Shown: positions 1 through 9,558 of the stretch, piece after piece
Numbering within the stretch: the first letter of the stretch is position 1
Layout of the letters: each line of letters opens with the position of its first letter
Source of the DNA: Prochlorococcus sp. AG-409-J03
GTDB taxonomy: Bacteria > Cyanobacteriota > Cyanobacteriia > PCC-6307 > Cyanobiaceae
Reading direction: 5' to 3'
DNA length: 38,376 bases
Assembly (NCBI GenBank): GCA_003215695.1
Contig: QCJZ01000005.1
Location: forward strand, 1 to 38,376
Made by a program: the position numbers and the translations under genes
The notes under the pieces: model-generated
What the model was told of the DNA's origin: nothing
The model's database searches: none
What the model saw: the letters and a program-made list of their open reading frames with translations, nothing else

Positions 1-1
1 T

Positions 2-280
2 ACCAATAAGGAAGCAATAATCAAAGAAACTTTAATAAAGATAATAAATATAATTCCAAGTAGTGGATTACTGTTAAAGCGTGACCCAGGAGTACCTATT
101 GTATATACAAGTTTTGCGATAATACTTATTGGAGGTGCACTTAGTATTATATCCACAAATAAAATATGGGTATTACATGAAAAAGAGCACTCTAAGATTT
201 ATATAGGTGGATTGAGCAATAGAAATCTCTCTGGTCTTTCAAAAGAAATGCCAGTATTTATTAGTTTCTTAGAAAATTAG
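2..280 (+). CDS. ccs1: Cytochrome c biogenesis protein Ccs1/ResB-like, C-terminal fragment (truncated by window start)
   Basis: Open frame from base 2 to TAG at 278-280: ...[76 protein letters not shown]; resembles the ResB/Ccs1 C-terminus (TM segment, then IWV...IGG.SNR). Confidence 0.8.
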   Translation, partial: TNKEAIIKETLIKIINIIPSSGLLLKRDPGVPIVYTSFAIILIGGALSIISTNKIWVLHEKEHSKIYIGGLSNRNLSGLSKEMPVFISFLEN

Positions 281-691
281 CTCTAAATTATTTCTTTGCC
301 CATGACAGACTCTTATAATTGTATGGACATTGCCTCTAGGGTTAAAATCAGCTTCTAATTGCATCCACTTAGGCTTAGAAGCCTTAACAAAATCATCTAT
401 TATTTTATTCGTCACTTCTTCATGAGAAATTTTCTTATCTCGAAAGCTATTTAAATAAAGTTTAATTGCTTTTAATTCTAAAACATTATTATTTGGTTGA
501 TATTTAATTCTCAAAGTTGCAAAATCTGGATAACCTGAAAAAGGACACTTACACGTGAATTCAGGAAAATCTATTGAAATGTCATAATCCCTATTTTTAC
601 TTGGATTTGGGAAACAAATTAAGGACCCAGCCTCTATTTCCCTATCACCATACATAATTTCTTCATTGCTGTCTTTTTCTTTTCTAATCAC
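269..691 (-). CDS. queF: NADPH-dependent 7-cyano-7-deazaguanine reductase QueF
   Basis: 140 aa; [50 protein letters not shown] and [17 protein letters not shown] are QueF-type motifs. Confidence 0.93.
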   Translation of the reverse strand: MIRKEKDSNEEIMYGDREIEAGSLICFPNPSKNRDYDISIDFPEFTCKCPFSGYPDFATLRIKYQPNNNVLELKAIKLYLNSFRDKKISHEEVTNKIIDDFVKASKPKWMQLEADFNPRGNVHTIIRVCHGQRNNLELIF

Positions 692-801
692 ATTTTAATG
701 GCATTTAAAACCACACTACATAAAAGCTTGATTAGAAATTCAAACTTTAAATAAATTCTTCTAATTGAGAAAGTAGCTAAATGACACCAAAAATCTTATT
801 T

Positions 802-815
802 GTATCATTGAGTAC
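802..815 (+). promoter_or_regulatory. Putative NtcA-binding site (GTA-TCATTGAG-TAC)
   Basis: Exact match to GTAN8TAC; a TAATAG -10-like hexamer at 840-845 is 24 nt downstream, typical spacing for NtcA-activated promoters. Confidence 0.6.
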
Positions 816-864
816 AAAACTAATCATCGCTATACCCCCTAATAGATACAAATCAAAGATTTTT

Positions 865-1092
865 ATGGACATCAATCTTTCTGATAAACAAAATGGAATG
901 AAAATAGAACCACAAAGTGTTCATGGAATCCTTTGGCTACAGACTCATTTCGAATCCAATCATTGGGAATCAATCCGTAATGGTTTAGTCATAATTCCCA
1001 CAAGAGATGCAGAAATGCTTTACGCAGACGCACAAAAGGCTGGTATAAATGTAAATTTCGTCAATTCTCTAAGTCGAATCGACAAAATCTGA
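865..1092 (+). CDS. Conserved-looking hypothetical protein (75 aa if started at the internal ATG)
   Basis: ORF track starts at 781, but the in-frame ATG at 865 (MDINLSDKQNGMKIEPQSVHGILWLQTHFESNHWESIRNGLVIIPTRDAEMLYADAQKAGI...) fits better because a perfect NtcA-type site lies at 802-815 within the proposed extension. Confidence 0.65.
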   Translation: MDINLSDKQNGMKIEPQSVHGILWLQTHFESNHWESIRNGLVIIPTRDAEMLYADAQKAGINVNFVNSLSRIDKI

Positions 1093-1125
1093 TAAAAACT
1101 AACTAATATTTAGAAAGTTACTTAA

Positions 1126-1470
<345 letters not shown>

Positions 1471-1472
1471 AC

Positions 1473-2270
1473 TCATAAAGCTTTTAGAAATTTTTCGATT
1501 GCAATATTTTTGTTAACTTCATCACCACCAATCCACAGAAGGTACTCTTGATTACCAGCTGGACCCTTTATAGGCGATGCAATTAATCCTTTTGGGTACC
1601 ACCCGTATTTTTTAGATTCATTAACGACCCCCTCTATAGCTTCAGCATGGAAAGAATGATCGCGAACCACGCCTCCTTTACCCACTTTTTCTCTGCCAAC
1701 CTCAAATTGAGGTTTCACCAATACAACCAACTCAGATCGGTCAGATCGAAGAAGAGATTTCATACTAGGTAAAACGATTTTAAGAGAGATAAAAGATAAG
1801 TCTGCAACTGCGAAATCTGGTATTGGATCTCCATCATTGAATAATTCCTCAGGAGTTAAATGCCTAATATTTGTACGTTCCCAAAGAACCACTCTTGGAT
1901 CATTTCTGATACTCCATGCAGTCTGCCCATAACCAACATCAACTCCATAAACTTTTGCCGCTCCAAGCTGCAAAAGACAATCTGTAAAACCACCAGTTGA
2001 AATTCCAGCATCTAAACAAACCCTATTTTTAATATCTAGAGGAAATTGATTAAACGCTTCTGCCAACTTTTCACCACCTCTAGAGACATATCTCAAGGGC
2101 TGTGTAACTTCTATCTCAAGATCTTTTAAAACTTCTTGGCCGGGCTTATCCAAAATTTGACCATTGATAGTTTTAACTTTGCCAGCCCGAATAAGCTTTT
2201 GCGCCTCTTGACGAGATTTCACCAACCCTTTAGTCAGCAAGTGAAGATCTAATCGCGATTTTTTAGTCAT
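1473..2270 (-). CDS. tlyA: TlyA-family rRNA (2'-O) methyltransferase / hemolysin-like (S4 + FtsJ domains)
   Basis: S4-like LDLHLLTKGLVKSRQEAQKLIRAGKV, then YVSRGGEKL, CLDAGISTGGFTDCLLQLGAAKVYGVDVGYGQ. ORF open to 2336, but ATG at 2270 (MTKKSRLDL) is the likely start. Confidence 0.85.
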   Translation of the reverse strand: MTKKSRLDLHLLTKGLVKSRQEAQKLIRAGKVKTINGQILDKPGQEVLKDLEIEVTQPLRYVSRGGEKLAEAFNQFPLDIKNRVCLDAGISTGGFTDCLLQLGAAKVYGVDVGYGQTAWSIRNDPRVVLWERTNIRHLTPEELFNDGDPIPDFAVADLSFISLKIVLPSMKSLLRSDRSELVVLVKPQFEVGREKVGKGGVVRDHSFHAEAIEGVVNESKKYGWYPKGLIASPIKGPAGNQEYLLWIGGDEVNKNIAIEKFLKAL

Positions 2271-2365
2271 TTGTTTACAAAAACAAACAGGAAACGGAAC
2301 AAAAACCGCAGAACTCGTGCTTATCCTCTTTTTCAATAGACAATCTAATCAATCGACCAAAGGTT

Positions 2366-2626
2366 TTGTCTAAAAAGCTCAGACATCCAACGAATGACAA
2401 TGAGCTATCTAGCCATGGTCATTTTCATTTAACCTCAAAAAAACAAACTGGAGAAGTTCTTGAACTTTTACCTCCTGGAAGTTTTGCAAAATTTACAAAT
2501 CAACCAATTGATTTGCCTCCCTTTCAAGTTATTGATTGCAAAGGGGGAAGATGCAGAGTCAGACAACAGACTTGGGGAAGATATGTTCATTGGGAAGTTG
2601 CACACAACAGACTCAGGTCAGCTTGA
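2366..2626 (+). CDS. Small hypothetical protein (86 aa)
   Basis: TTG start; protein-like composition (MSKKLRHPTNDNELSSHGHFHLTSKKQTGEVLELLPPGSFAKF...RVRQQTWGRYVHWEVAHNRLRSA), upstream of purB. Confidence 0.6.
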   Translation: MSKKLRHPTNDNELSSHGHFHLTSKKQTGEVLELLPPGSFAKFTNQPIDLPPFQVIDCKGGRCRVRQQTWGRYVHWEVAHNRLRSA

Positions 2627-2670
2627 CCTTTACGATCTAAATTAAGGTAACCTGTAATTTTTGTAGCACT

Positions 2671-3966
2671 TTGATTGAGCGTTACACAAACCCAGAGATG
2701 GGGAATATTTGGTCTGATCAAGCCAAATACCAAACATGGCTTGATGTTGAAATTGCCGCATGTGAGGCCAATTGCAAATTAGGAAAAATCCCTGAAAGTG
2801 CAATGGAAACCATTAGATCAAAGGCAAGTTTCAAACCAGAACGCATCCTAGAAATAGAAGAGGAAGTTCGCCATGACGTAATTGCTTTTCTAACAAATGT
2901 AAATGAATATGTTGGGAATGCTGGCCGTTACATACACGTTGGCATGACCAGTAGCGATGTCCTTGATACTGGTCTTGCACTTCAATTAAAATCATCAGTA
3001 AAGCTTTTAAGAAAAGAGCTTTTATTACTTGAAGAAGCTATTAGAGATTTAGCAAAGCAGCATAAGAACACCGTCATGATTGGGCGTTCTCATGCAATTC
3101 ATGGAGAACCTATTACCTTTGGATTCAAGTTGGCGGGGTGGCTAGCTGAAACCCTCAGGAACAAAGATAGGCTTAAAAGTCTCGAGAAAGACATTTCGGT
3201 TGGGCAAATTAGCGGGGCTATGGGTACTTACGCCAATACTGATCCAGAAATAGAAAGAATAACTTGCGAACTTTTGGGGCTTGAATGTGATACTGCCAGC
3301 ACTCAAGTTATCTCAAGAGATCGGCATGCTAATTATGTACAGATTCTTGCTTTAATTGGATCTTCATTAGATCGTTTTTCTACAGAAATTAGAAACCTTC
3401 AAAGAACAGATGTTCTTGAAGTAGAGGAAAACTTTGCTAAAGGCCAAAAAGGGAGCTCTGCAATGCCTCATAAAAGGAATCCCATACGAAGTGAAAGAGT
3501 AAGTGGTCTCTCCAGAGTTTTAAGAAGTTATGTAGTTGCAGCTCTTGAGAATGTAGCTCTATGGCATGAAAGAGATATAAGCCACAGTTCCAATGAAAGA
3601 TTAATGCTGCCAGATACATCTATTACTCTTCATTTTATGATTACAGAAATGACCGCAATCATTAAAGGTCTTGGGGTTTATCCAAATAATATGCTGAAAA
3701 ATTTGAACATTTATGGAGGAGTCGTTTTCAGTCAAAGAGTTCTTTTAGCGTTAGTTGAGAATGGCATGAGTCGGGAAGAGTCTTATCGACTAGTACAAAA
3801 AAATGCTCATTCAGCCTGGAATCAAAACGAAGGAAATTTCAAAAAAAACCTTGAGAATGATCCAGAGGTAATGAATAATCTCTCAACAGAAAAACTTTCT
3901 GAGTGTTTCTCAACTGAATTGCATCAGTCCAATTTAGGAGTTATTTGGGAAAGACTTGGTATATAA
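2671..3966 (+). CDS. purB: Adenylosuccinate lyase
   Basis: 431 aa; lyase signature GSSAMPHKRNP; MIERYTNPEMGNIWSD N-terminus; TTG start. Confidence 0.96.
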   Translation: MIERYTNPEMGNIWSDQAKYQTWLDVEIAACEANCKLGKIPESAMETIRSKASFKPERILEIEEEVRHDVIAFLTNVNEYVGNAGRYIHVGMTSSDVLDTGLALQLKSSVKLLRKELLLLEEAIRDLAKQHKNTVMIGRSHAIHGEPITFGFKLAGWLAETLRNKDRLKSLEKDISVGQISGAMGTYANTDPEIERITCELLGLECDTASTQVISRDRHANYVQILALIGSSLDRFSTEIRNLQRTDVLEVEENFAKGQKGSSAMPHKRNPIRSERVSGLSRVLRSYVVAALENVALWHERDISHSSNERLMLPDTSITLHFMITEMTAIIKGLGVYPNNMLKNLNIYGGVVFSQRVLLALVENGMSREESYRLVQKNAHSAWNQNEGNFKKNLENDPEVMNNLSTEKLSECFSTELHQSNLGVIWERLGI

Positions 3967-4012
3967 CTTTCAAAACTGAATCAATTAATATCAGTGAATA
4001 CAATCTCAAAAG

Positions 4013-4063
4013 GGAATAGAACTTAATTTAACTATGGAATTTAGTTAAATTAAGTTCTATTCC
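4013..4063. repeat. Perfect 21-bp inverted repeat with 9-nt spacer in the purB-fumC intergenic region
   Basis: ggaatagaacttaatttaact (4013-4033) / atggaattt / agttaaattaagttctattcc (4043-4063); arms are exact reverse complements. Confidence 0.92.
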
Positions 4064-4094
4064 TAGGAAACTTAAACATCTCAACCCAAGATCA

Positions 4095-5489
4095 ATGTCC
4101 AATATGAAACGACTTGAGAAAGATAGCCTAGGTTCCATTGATGTTCCCAAGGATGCGCTATGGGGAGCTCAGACTCAACGATCAATATTAAATTTCGCTA
4201 TTGGAGACGAAGTCATCCCACTCGAAATTATTCATGCAATTGCCCAAATAAAAGCCTCTGCTGCACAAGTCAACAATCATCTAGGTCTATTAACAACAGA
4301 AATCAGTCAATTAATTACCGAAGCAAGTTTAGAAATTATTGAAGGAAAACATAATGATCAATTCCCTGTGAAAGTTTGGCAAACAGGCAGTGGCACTCAA
4401 ACAAATATGAACGTCAATGAGGTAATTTGTAATATAGCCTCAAAACGTTTAAATAATCCGTTAGGTAGTCATAATCCGATACATCCCAATGATCATGTCA
4501 ATTGCTCACAATCAACCAACGATGTTTTCCCAGCCGCAATCCAAATAGCAACAATAGTTACCCTTAAAGACACATTAATACCCGAATTAAAAAAGCTCAT
4601 TAATTTACTCCATCACAGAAGTAAAGAATGGAAGGATATTGTAAAAATAGGGCGTACTCATCTTCAAGATGCAGTACCTCTAACTCTTGGACAAGAAGTC
4701 TCTGCTTGGGCTGTTCAATTAGAAACTGCATTAGAACGTATTGAACTCAACCTCGAGGAACTTTATCCACTGCCACTTGGGGGAACTGCTATTGGAACTG
4801 GTCTTAATACTCCTAAGAATTTCGATAATTTAATTGCTCTTGATATTGCTAGAAAAACAAATTTACCTTTTGAAACTGCTTCTAATAAATTTGCCATTAT
4901 GGCTAGTCATGATGGACTTGTAAATATAATGTCTCAACTCAAATTATTAGCCGTAACTTTTCTCAAGATTGTTAATGATCTTCGACTTTTATCTTGTGGA
5001 CCTAGAGCTGGATTATCAGAACTACAACTACCAGCCAATGAGCCTGGAAGCTCAATAATGCCAGGAAAGATTAATCCTACTCAATGCGAAGCGATGGCAA
5101 TGGTATGTACGCAAATAATTGGTATGGACACCTCGGTATCAATCGCAGGGAGTGGAGGACATCTACAAATGAATGTTTATAAACCACTCATTGGCTATAA
5201 CATTTTAAAAAGTATCAATCTTCTTCAAAATGCATGTAAGAGTTGCAGAGAACATATGATTGAAGGTATTCATCCCAATAAAGAGAAAATCAAAGAATAT
5301 CTAGACAATTCTTTGATGTTGGTAACTGCATTAGCACCATCAATCGGATACGAAAAAGCTAGTAAAATTGCCCAATTAGCCCATCAAAAAAATCTAAGTC
5401 TAAGAGAAGCATCCAATCAATTAAATTATATTGATCAACTTGAGTTTGATACTCTCACTAATCCCAAAGCTATGATTGGAGGTAATTAA
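4095..5489 (+). CDS. fumC: Fumarate hydratase class II
   Basis: 464 aa; WQTGSGTQTNMNVNEVI, GSSIMPGKINPTQCEA, KIGRTHLQDAVPLTLGQE. Confidence 0.96.
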   Translation: MSNMKRLEKDSLGSIDVPKDALWGAQTQRSILNFAIGDEVIPLEIIHAIAQIKASAAQVNNHLGLLTTEISQLITEASLEIIEGKHNDQFPVKVWQTGSGTQTNMNVNEVICNIASKRLNNPLGSHNPIHPNDHVNCSQSTNDVFPAAIQIATIVTLKDTLIPELKKLINLLHHRSKEWKDIVKIGRTHLQDAVPLTLGQEVSAWAVQLETALERIELNLEELYPLPLGGTAIGTGLNTPKNFDNLIALDIARKTNLPFETASNKFAIMASHDGLVNIMSQLKLLAVTFLKIVNDLRLLSCGPRAGLSELQLPANEPGSSIMPGKINPTQCEAMAMVCTQIIGMDTSVSIAGSGGHLQMNVYKPLIGYNILKSINLLQNACKSCREHMIEGIHPNKEKIKEYLDNSLMLVTALAPSIGYEKASKIAQLAHQKNLSLREASNQLNYIDQLEFDTLTNPKAMIGGN

Positions 5490-5508
5490 AGAATAAGGTT
5501 ATTAAATC

Positions 5509-8286
5509 TCAATTATTTCTTTCAGTTGCTGGATTAACAAATTCATATTTTTTTTCTTTTGCTTGATTAATATCTTCAGCTTCACAAACTGGAAATCTAT
5601 CCATAAGTTTCATCGCTGCCTTGGCATTATTTCTAAGTTGCCTACTCACAGACTCGCAATAGGGAATCTGTGAAAGTAAGTCATTTGTTCTTCTTAGAAT
5701 CCTGACAACATCTCCCTCATCCAAGGAAGTATTTGCAATTAAATCCGTCCAAGTACTTCCTCTAGCCCAGGCTTCTACTAAACCAATTAATTCTGAACTC
5801 CATAAGATTGGGACTTCAATACCAAATCGTTCTTGCACTCTAAACAATTCTCTTCGAATATTTGATAAATCATTAAACGCTTCGTCTGCAACTGCACTTG
5901 GAATAAATCCAGACCATAAATCAGGACGATTTACTTCAGTCACAATTGACTGAATAACACCAGCCAATTCTACTGGTGTTAATTCATCAAGATGTCCACT
6001 CATCAAAACCAATCCTAACCATAACTCATTTTCACCTCTTAAAGATCCGATGCCCCTACCAATTTGAGTTGGATTTAAATCCTCCAAGCATCCGAAGTGG
6101 TTTAACACTTTAATTAGTGATAAGAAAGTTTCCCAGTGACGATTAGACCTATCGTATAGCATCTCCTCGCGTTCATTTATTTCAATCCCTAGTTCATCCA
6201 TTTTTCGTCTATGCTTCTTTAATTTTTTCTTATCCCCCCATCGATGAGCTGGATGAATCAATAATTCATTATCAAGAGATTTAACTAATTTAGCTTGAGA
6301 TACAACTTCACTAGCCAAATCATATTGAGCCGTTCTCATGTCATTTTTCCGAGCCAAGTCGGCAATTATTGAAGCTATTTCATTACTTAATAAATCTCCA
6401 TGATATATTTCACCTAATCTACTAATTTTAGGAATTGTAAGATGTGATACGTCTAAACAAGTTAATTCAGCATGAAGACTAACAACTTCCTTACAAGCAA
6501 TAAGTATCCAAATATTTTCATCTGTTAGGCATAACAATTGAGATTGTCTATCTCCTTTTTGTATTTTTTCAACAATGACTGCAGGTATTACTTTAGCTTT
6601 TAGCTGTGCTGTTTTTAGACTTATTAGAGTTCCATTGTTTGCAAATTCTAAGGCTAATATCAATTCATTAGATAAAGTTTCTACAGATTGTTTTTGAAGA
6701 ATTTTTAATAGTCTTCTTTCTTCCTTTAAATGACTTTTTATTTTTTCATATTTTTCAAAATCTGACCATGGTATTTCTTCTGAAAAGGATTTATAATTTT
6801 TAAACTCCTCTTTTAATCTAGATAACTCTTCTTCTTCTTCGACTAAATCCAAACTTGCCAAATATCTACTAAAACTTCTTTCGATCAATTCTTTTGATTT
6901 ATCTAAATCATATCGCTGTAATAAATTCAGAACCATGCCATAGCTCGGCGTGAATTGACTAATCAATGGGTCGGCTGGGCTAGTTGCTAATTGACCCGCT
7001 TCTCTAACCCCTTCAAATCGAGTTTGTACAGTTACCACATAGCCTCTAGAGTCAAGACCTCTTCTTCCAGCCCTACCAGCCATTTGTAAGAATTCACTCC
7101 CCATTAATTGACGATGTCCATTATCAGACCTCTTAGACAAAGTAGATATAATTGTGCTTCTTGCCGGCATATTGATTCCTGCTGCTAAAGTTTCAGTTGC
7201 AAAAACAACCTTTATCAATCCTTCTTGAAATAATTCCTCAATCAACTCCTTCCAAGCAGGAAGAACTCCAGCATGATGAGAGGCGATTCCATTAAATAAA
7301 GCTTTTATATGTATATCATCTCTCAAGCCTTCTGAATTTAACCTTGTATATTTTTCAAATCTATCTTGAATTAAATTTCTTTCTTCTTGGTTCACTAAAC
7401 AAGTACTAGCTATTGTTCTCACAGCCTTATCACAACCACGTCGACTAAATATGAAATAAATAGCGGGTAACATATTTCTTTCTGCCAAATTCGATATCAC
7501 AAACCCCAGTGAAGGAGAATCAGGTTGAGCAGGCTTAGATAAGCGACCTCTTTTTCTATGTGATTTTGTTGGACGCCAAATCTTACAATTTGGATGTAAT
7601 CCAGTTCCTTTCTCGTTCAATAATGGATGAAGTCCTTTAGCACTACAAAAATTGAATTCCAGGGGAACTGGTCTTAAATCACTAGATATCAAATCTGTAG
7701 GCCCATGAACTTGCTCAATCCAATCAGTTAATTGTCCTGCATTTGCAACAGTTGCCGATAGCGCAACGAATTGAACGGATTTAGGACAATGGATAATTGA
7801 TTCCTCCCAAACCGTGCCTCTATGAGCATCATTCATATAATGACATTCATCAAGGACAACAGTTTCTATATCAAGTAAAGGGTCATCATTTCTATCTGCT
7901 GCTGCATAAAGCATATTTCTAAAAATTTCAGTAGTCATGACAAGAATCGAAGCCTCCCGATTCAGACTTAAATCACCTGTTAAAAGACCCACATTGCTTG
8001 AACCAAATTGATTTCTAAAGTCTCTTAACTTTTGGTTAGATAAAGCTTTTAAGGGCGTTGTATAAAACACCTTGTTTCCATGAGCAATCGCTCTATAAAT
8101 CGCATACTCTCCTATTAAAGTTTTTCCTGATCCTGTAGGGGCACTAACAACAACAGAATGCCCTTGATTAAGTGAGTCAATTGCTTTAACTTGAAACTCA
8201 TCCAATGAGAAAGGAAAGATTTCGGTTGGATTTAAATTGTTTTGGAGGATTTCGTTCTCAGACGTATCTCTTTCTGATGAAGTCAT
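5509..8286 (-). CDS. DExH-box superfamily II RNA helicase, Ski2/Mtr4-like
   Basis: 925 aa; Walker A APTGSGKT, DECH box, SATVAN, FATETLAAGINMPARSTI, QMAGRAGRRG; long C-terminal region typical of Ski2-like helicases. Confidence 0.92.
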   Translation of the reverse strand: MTSSERDTSENEILQNNLNPTEIFPFSLDEFQVKAIDSLNQGHSVVVSAPTGSGKTLIGEYAIYRAIAHGNKVFYTTPLKALSNQKLRDFRNQFGSSNVGLLTGDLSLNREASILVMTTEIFRNMLYAAADRNDDPLLDIETVVLDECHYMNDAHRGTVWEESIIHCPKSVQFVALSATVANAGQLTDWIEQVHGPTDLISSDLRPVPLEFNFCSAKGLHPLLNEKGTGLHPNCKIWRPTKSHRKRGRLSKPAQPDSPSLGFVISNLAERNMLPAIYFIFSRRGCDKAVRTIASTCLVNQEERNLIQDRFEKYTRLNSEGLRDDIHIKALFNGIASHHAGVLPAWKELIEELFQEGLIKVVFATETLAAGINMPARSTIISTLSKRSDNGHRQLMGSEFLQMAGRAGRRGLDSRGYVVTVQTRFEGVREAGQLATSPADPLISQFTPSYGMVLNLLQRYDLDKSKELIERSFSRYLASLDLVEEEEELSRLKEEFKNYKSFSEEIPWSDFEKYEKIKSHLKEERRLLKILQKQSVETLSNELILALEFANNGTLISLKTAQLKAKVIPAVIVEKIQKGDRQSQLLCLTDENIWILIACKEVVSLHAELTCLDVSHLTIPKISRLGEIYHGDLLSNEIASIIADLARKNDMRTAQYDLASEVVSQAKLVKSLDNELLIHPAHRWGDKKKLKKHRRKMDELGIEINEREEMLYDRSNRHWETFLSLIKVLNHFGCLEDLNPTQIGRGIGSLRGENELWLGLVLMSGHLDELTPVELAGVIQSIVTEVNRPDLWSGFIPSAVADEAFNDLSNIRRELFRVQERFGIEVPILWSSELIGLVEAWARGSTWTDLIANTSLDEGDVVRILRRTNDLLSQIPYCESVSRQLRNNAKAAMKLMDRFPVCEAEDINQAKEKKYEFVNPATERNN

Positions 8287-8415
8287 TGCTAAATCCTAGT
8301 CCAGTATCATATGACCAAATGATTTTTGATGTGGATACATAATAAAATCAAGAAAGCAAAGAAAAAATGTTAAGGCATCACCCAACTCTTTAAATACAAC
8401 AAACAAAATAAGAAT

Positions 8416-9558
8416 ATGCCTGAAATCCCTAACTCTAGAATTCGTAAACTCAGAACTTGGGTTCCAGGAAAAAGATCATCAGAATTGATTGGTGTAGATG
8501 AAAATCAAAACACAATCACTTTAATTGACCTCGCCAGTAATGACTATCTAGATCTGGCAAGACATCCGTTATTAATTGAGGCAGCTAGGAAAAGCTTAGA
8601 AATTGATGGAGTTGGTTCTGGAGGATCAAGATTTATTACTGGTAGTAGAAATATTCATCAAAGACTTGAAAAGAAGCTTGCTGAATGGCTTGATCGTGAG
8701 ACTGTCCTGCTTTATCCGAGTGGCTTCCAGGCTAATCTGGCTGCAGTCTTAGCACTTACCGATCGTCACACACCTGTCATTTGTGATCGTCTAATACACC
8801 ATTCTCTGCTCGTTGGAGTCAAAGCGAGTGGTGCAAAACTCATTAGATTTAAGCACAACAATTTATCTGAACTAGAAAGACTTTTAAAAAAATCCAGACA
8901 AAGTAATCCTCAAAAAAAACCCTTAGTAATTACTGAAAGCCTTTTTAGTATGGAGGGTACAACAGCCCCCATAAAAGAAATTTCAAAGCTATGCATTAAG
9001 TATGATTCAAAATTATTGATAGATGAAGCCCATGCTTTTGGCGTTATGGGTCCAGAAGGAAGAGGTGAATCATTTGGGCTCAAAGAGCCCAAATCAATTA
9101 TCAGTGGGACCTTCGGTAAAGCATTTGGAAGTGGAGGAGCATTTCTAGCAACAGACAAGATAACAGGAGAAAATTTAATACAAAATTGTGGAGCATTTCG
9201 CTATACAACTGCCTTAGCTCCTCCACTCTGTGCCAGTGCTTTGGTCGCGTTAAATCTAATTGAAAACAACCCTGGCTGGGGTAGAGAACTAAAAGAGAAA
9301 TCAAGAGCCTTAAGAGACAAGTTATCTCAAATTGGATGGCAACGACCTCTTGGGGGAGGTCCCATAATCTCCATACTTCTAGGTTCAGATGAATCAGCTA
9401 TTGATTACCAGAAAAGACTTGAGGAAGAAGGCCTTCTTACTGTTGCGATCCGTCCCCCAACCGTTCCTGAAGGAAAATCGAGACTAAGAGTGATTATCAG
9501 GAGAAACACTCCCATTCAGGCCTTTGAAAGACTTATCAAAGTTCTTAACAACAAATGA
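8416..9558 (+). CDS. bioF: 8-amino-7-oxononanoate synthase
   Basis: 380 aa PLP enzyme; LASNDYLDLARHP, GSGGSRFITGSRNIHQRLE, LLIDEAHAFGVMGPEGRG, GTFGKAFGSGGAF. Confidence 0.93.
   Translation: MPEIPNSRIRKLRTWVPGKRSSELIGVDENQNTITLIDLASNDYLDLARHPLLIEAARKSLEIDGVGSGGSRFITGSRNIHQRLEKKLAEWLDRETVLLYPSGFQANLAAVLALTDRHTPVICDRLIHHSLLVGVKASGAKLIRFKHNNLSELERLLKKSRQSNPQKKPLVITESLFSMEGTTAPIKEISKLCIKYDSKLLIDEAHAFGVMGPEGRGESFGLKEPKSIISGTFGKAFGSGGAFLATDKITGENLIQNCGAFRYTTALAPPLCASALVALNLIENNPGWGRELKEKSRALRDKLSQIGWQRPLGGGPIISILLGSDESAIDYQKRLEEEGLLTVAIRPPTVPEGKSRLRVIIRRNTPIQAFERLIKVLNNK

Noticed and set aside
2460-2645. 61-aa plus-strand ORF overlapping the 86-aa ORF
   Set aside because: Alternative frame inside the more protein-like 2366-2626 ORF.
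4160-4342. 60-aa plus-strand ORF inside fumC
   Set aside because: Out-of-frame with a strongly supported fumC; S/N/R-rich translation.
8910-9304. Minus-strand ORFs antisense to bioF
   Set aside because: Shadow ORFs of a confidently identified gene; no domain signature.
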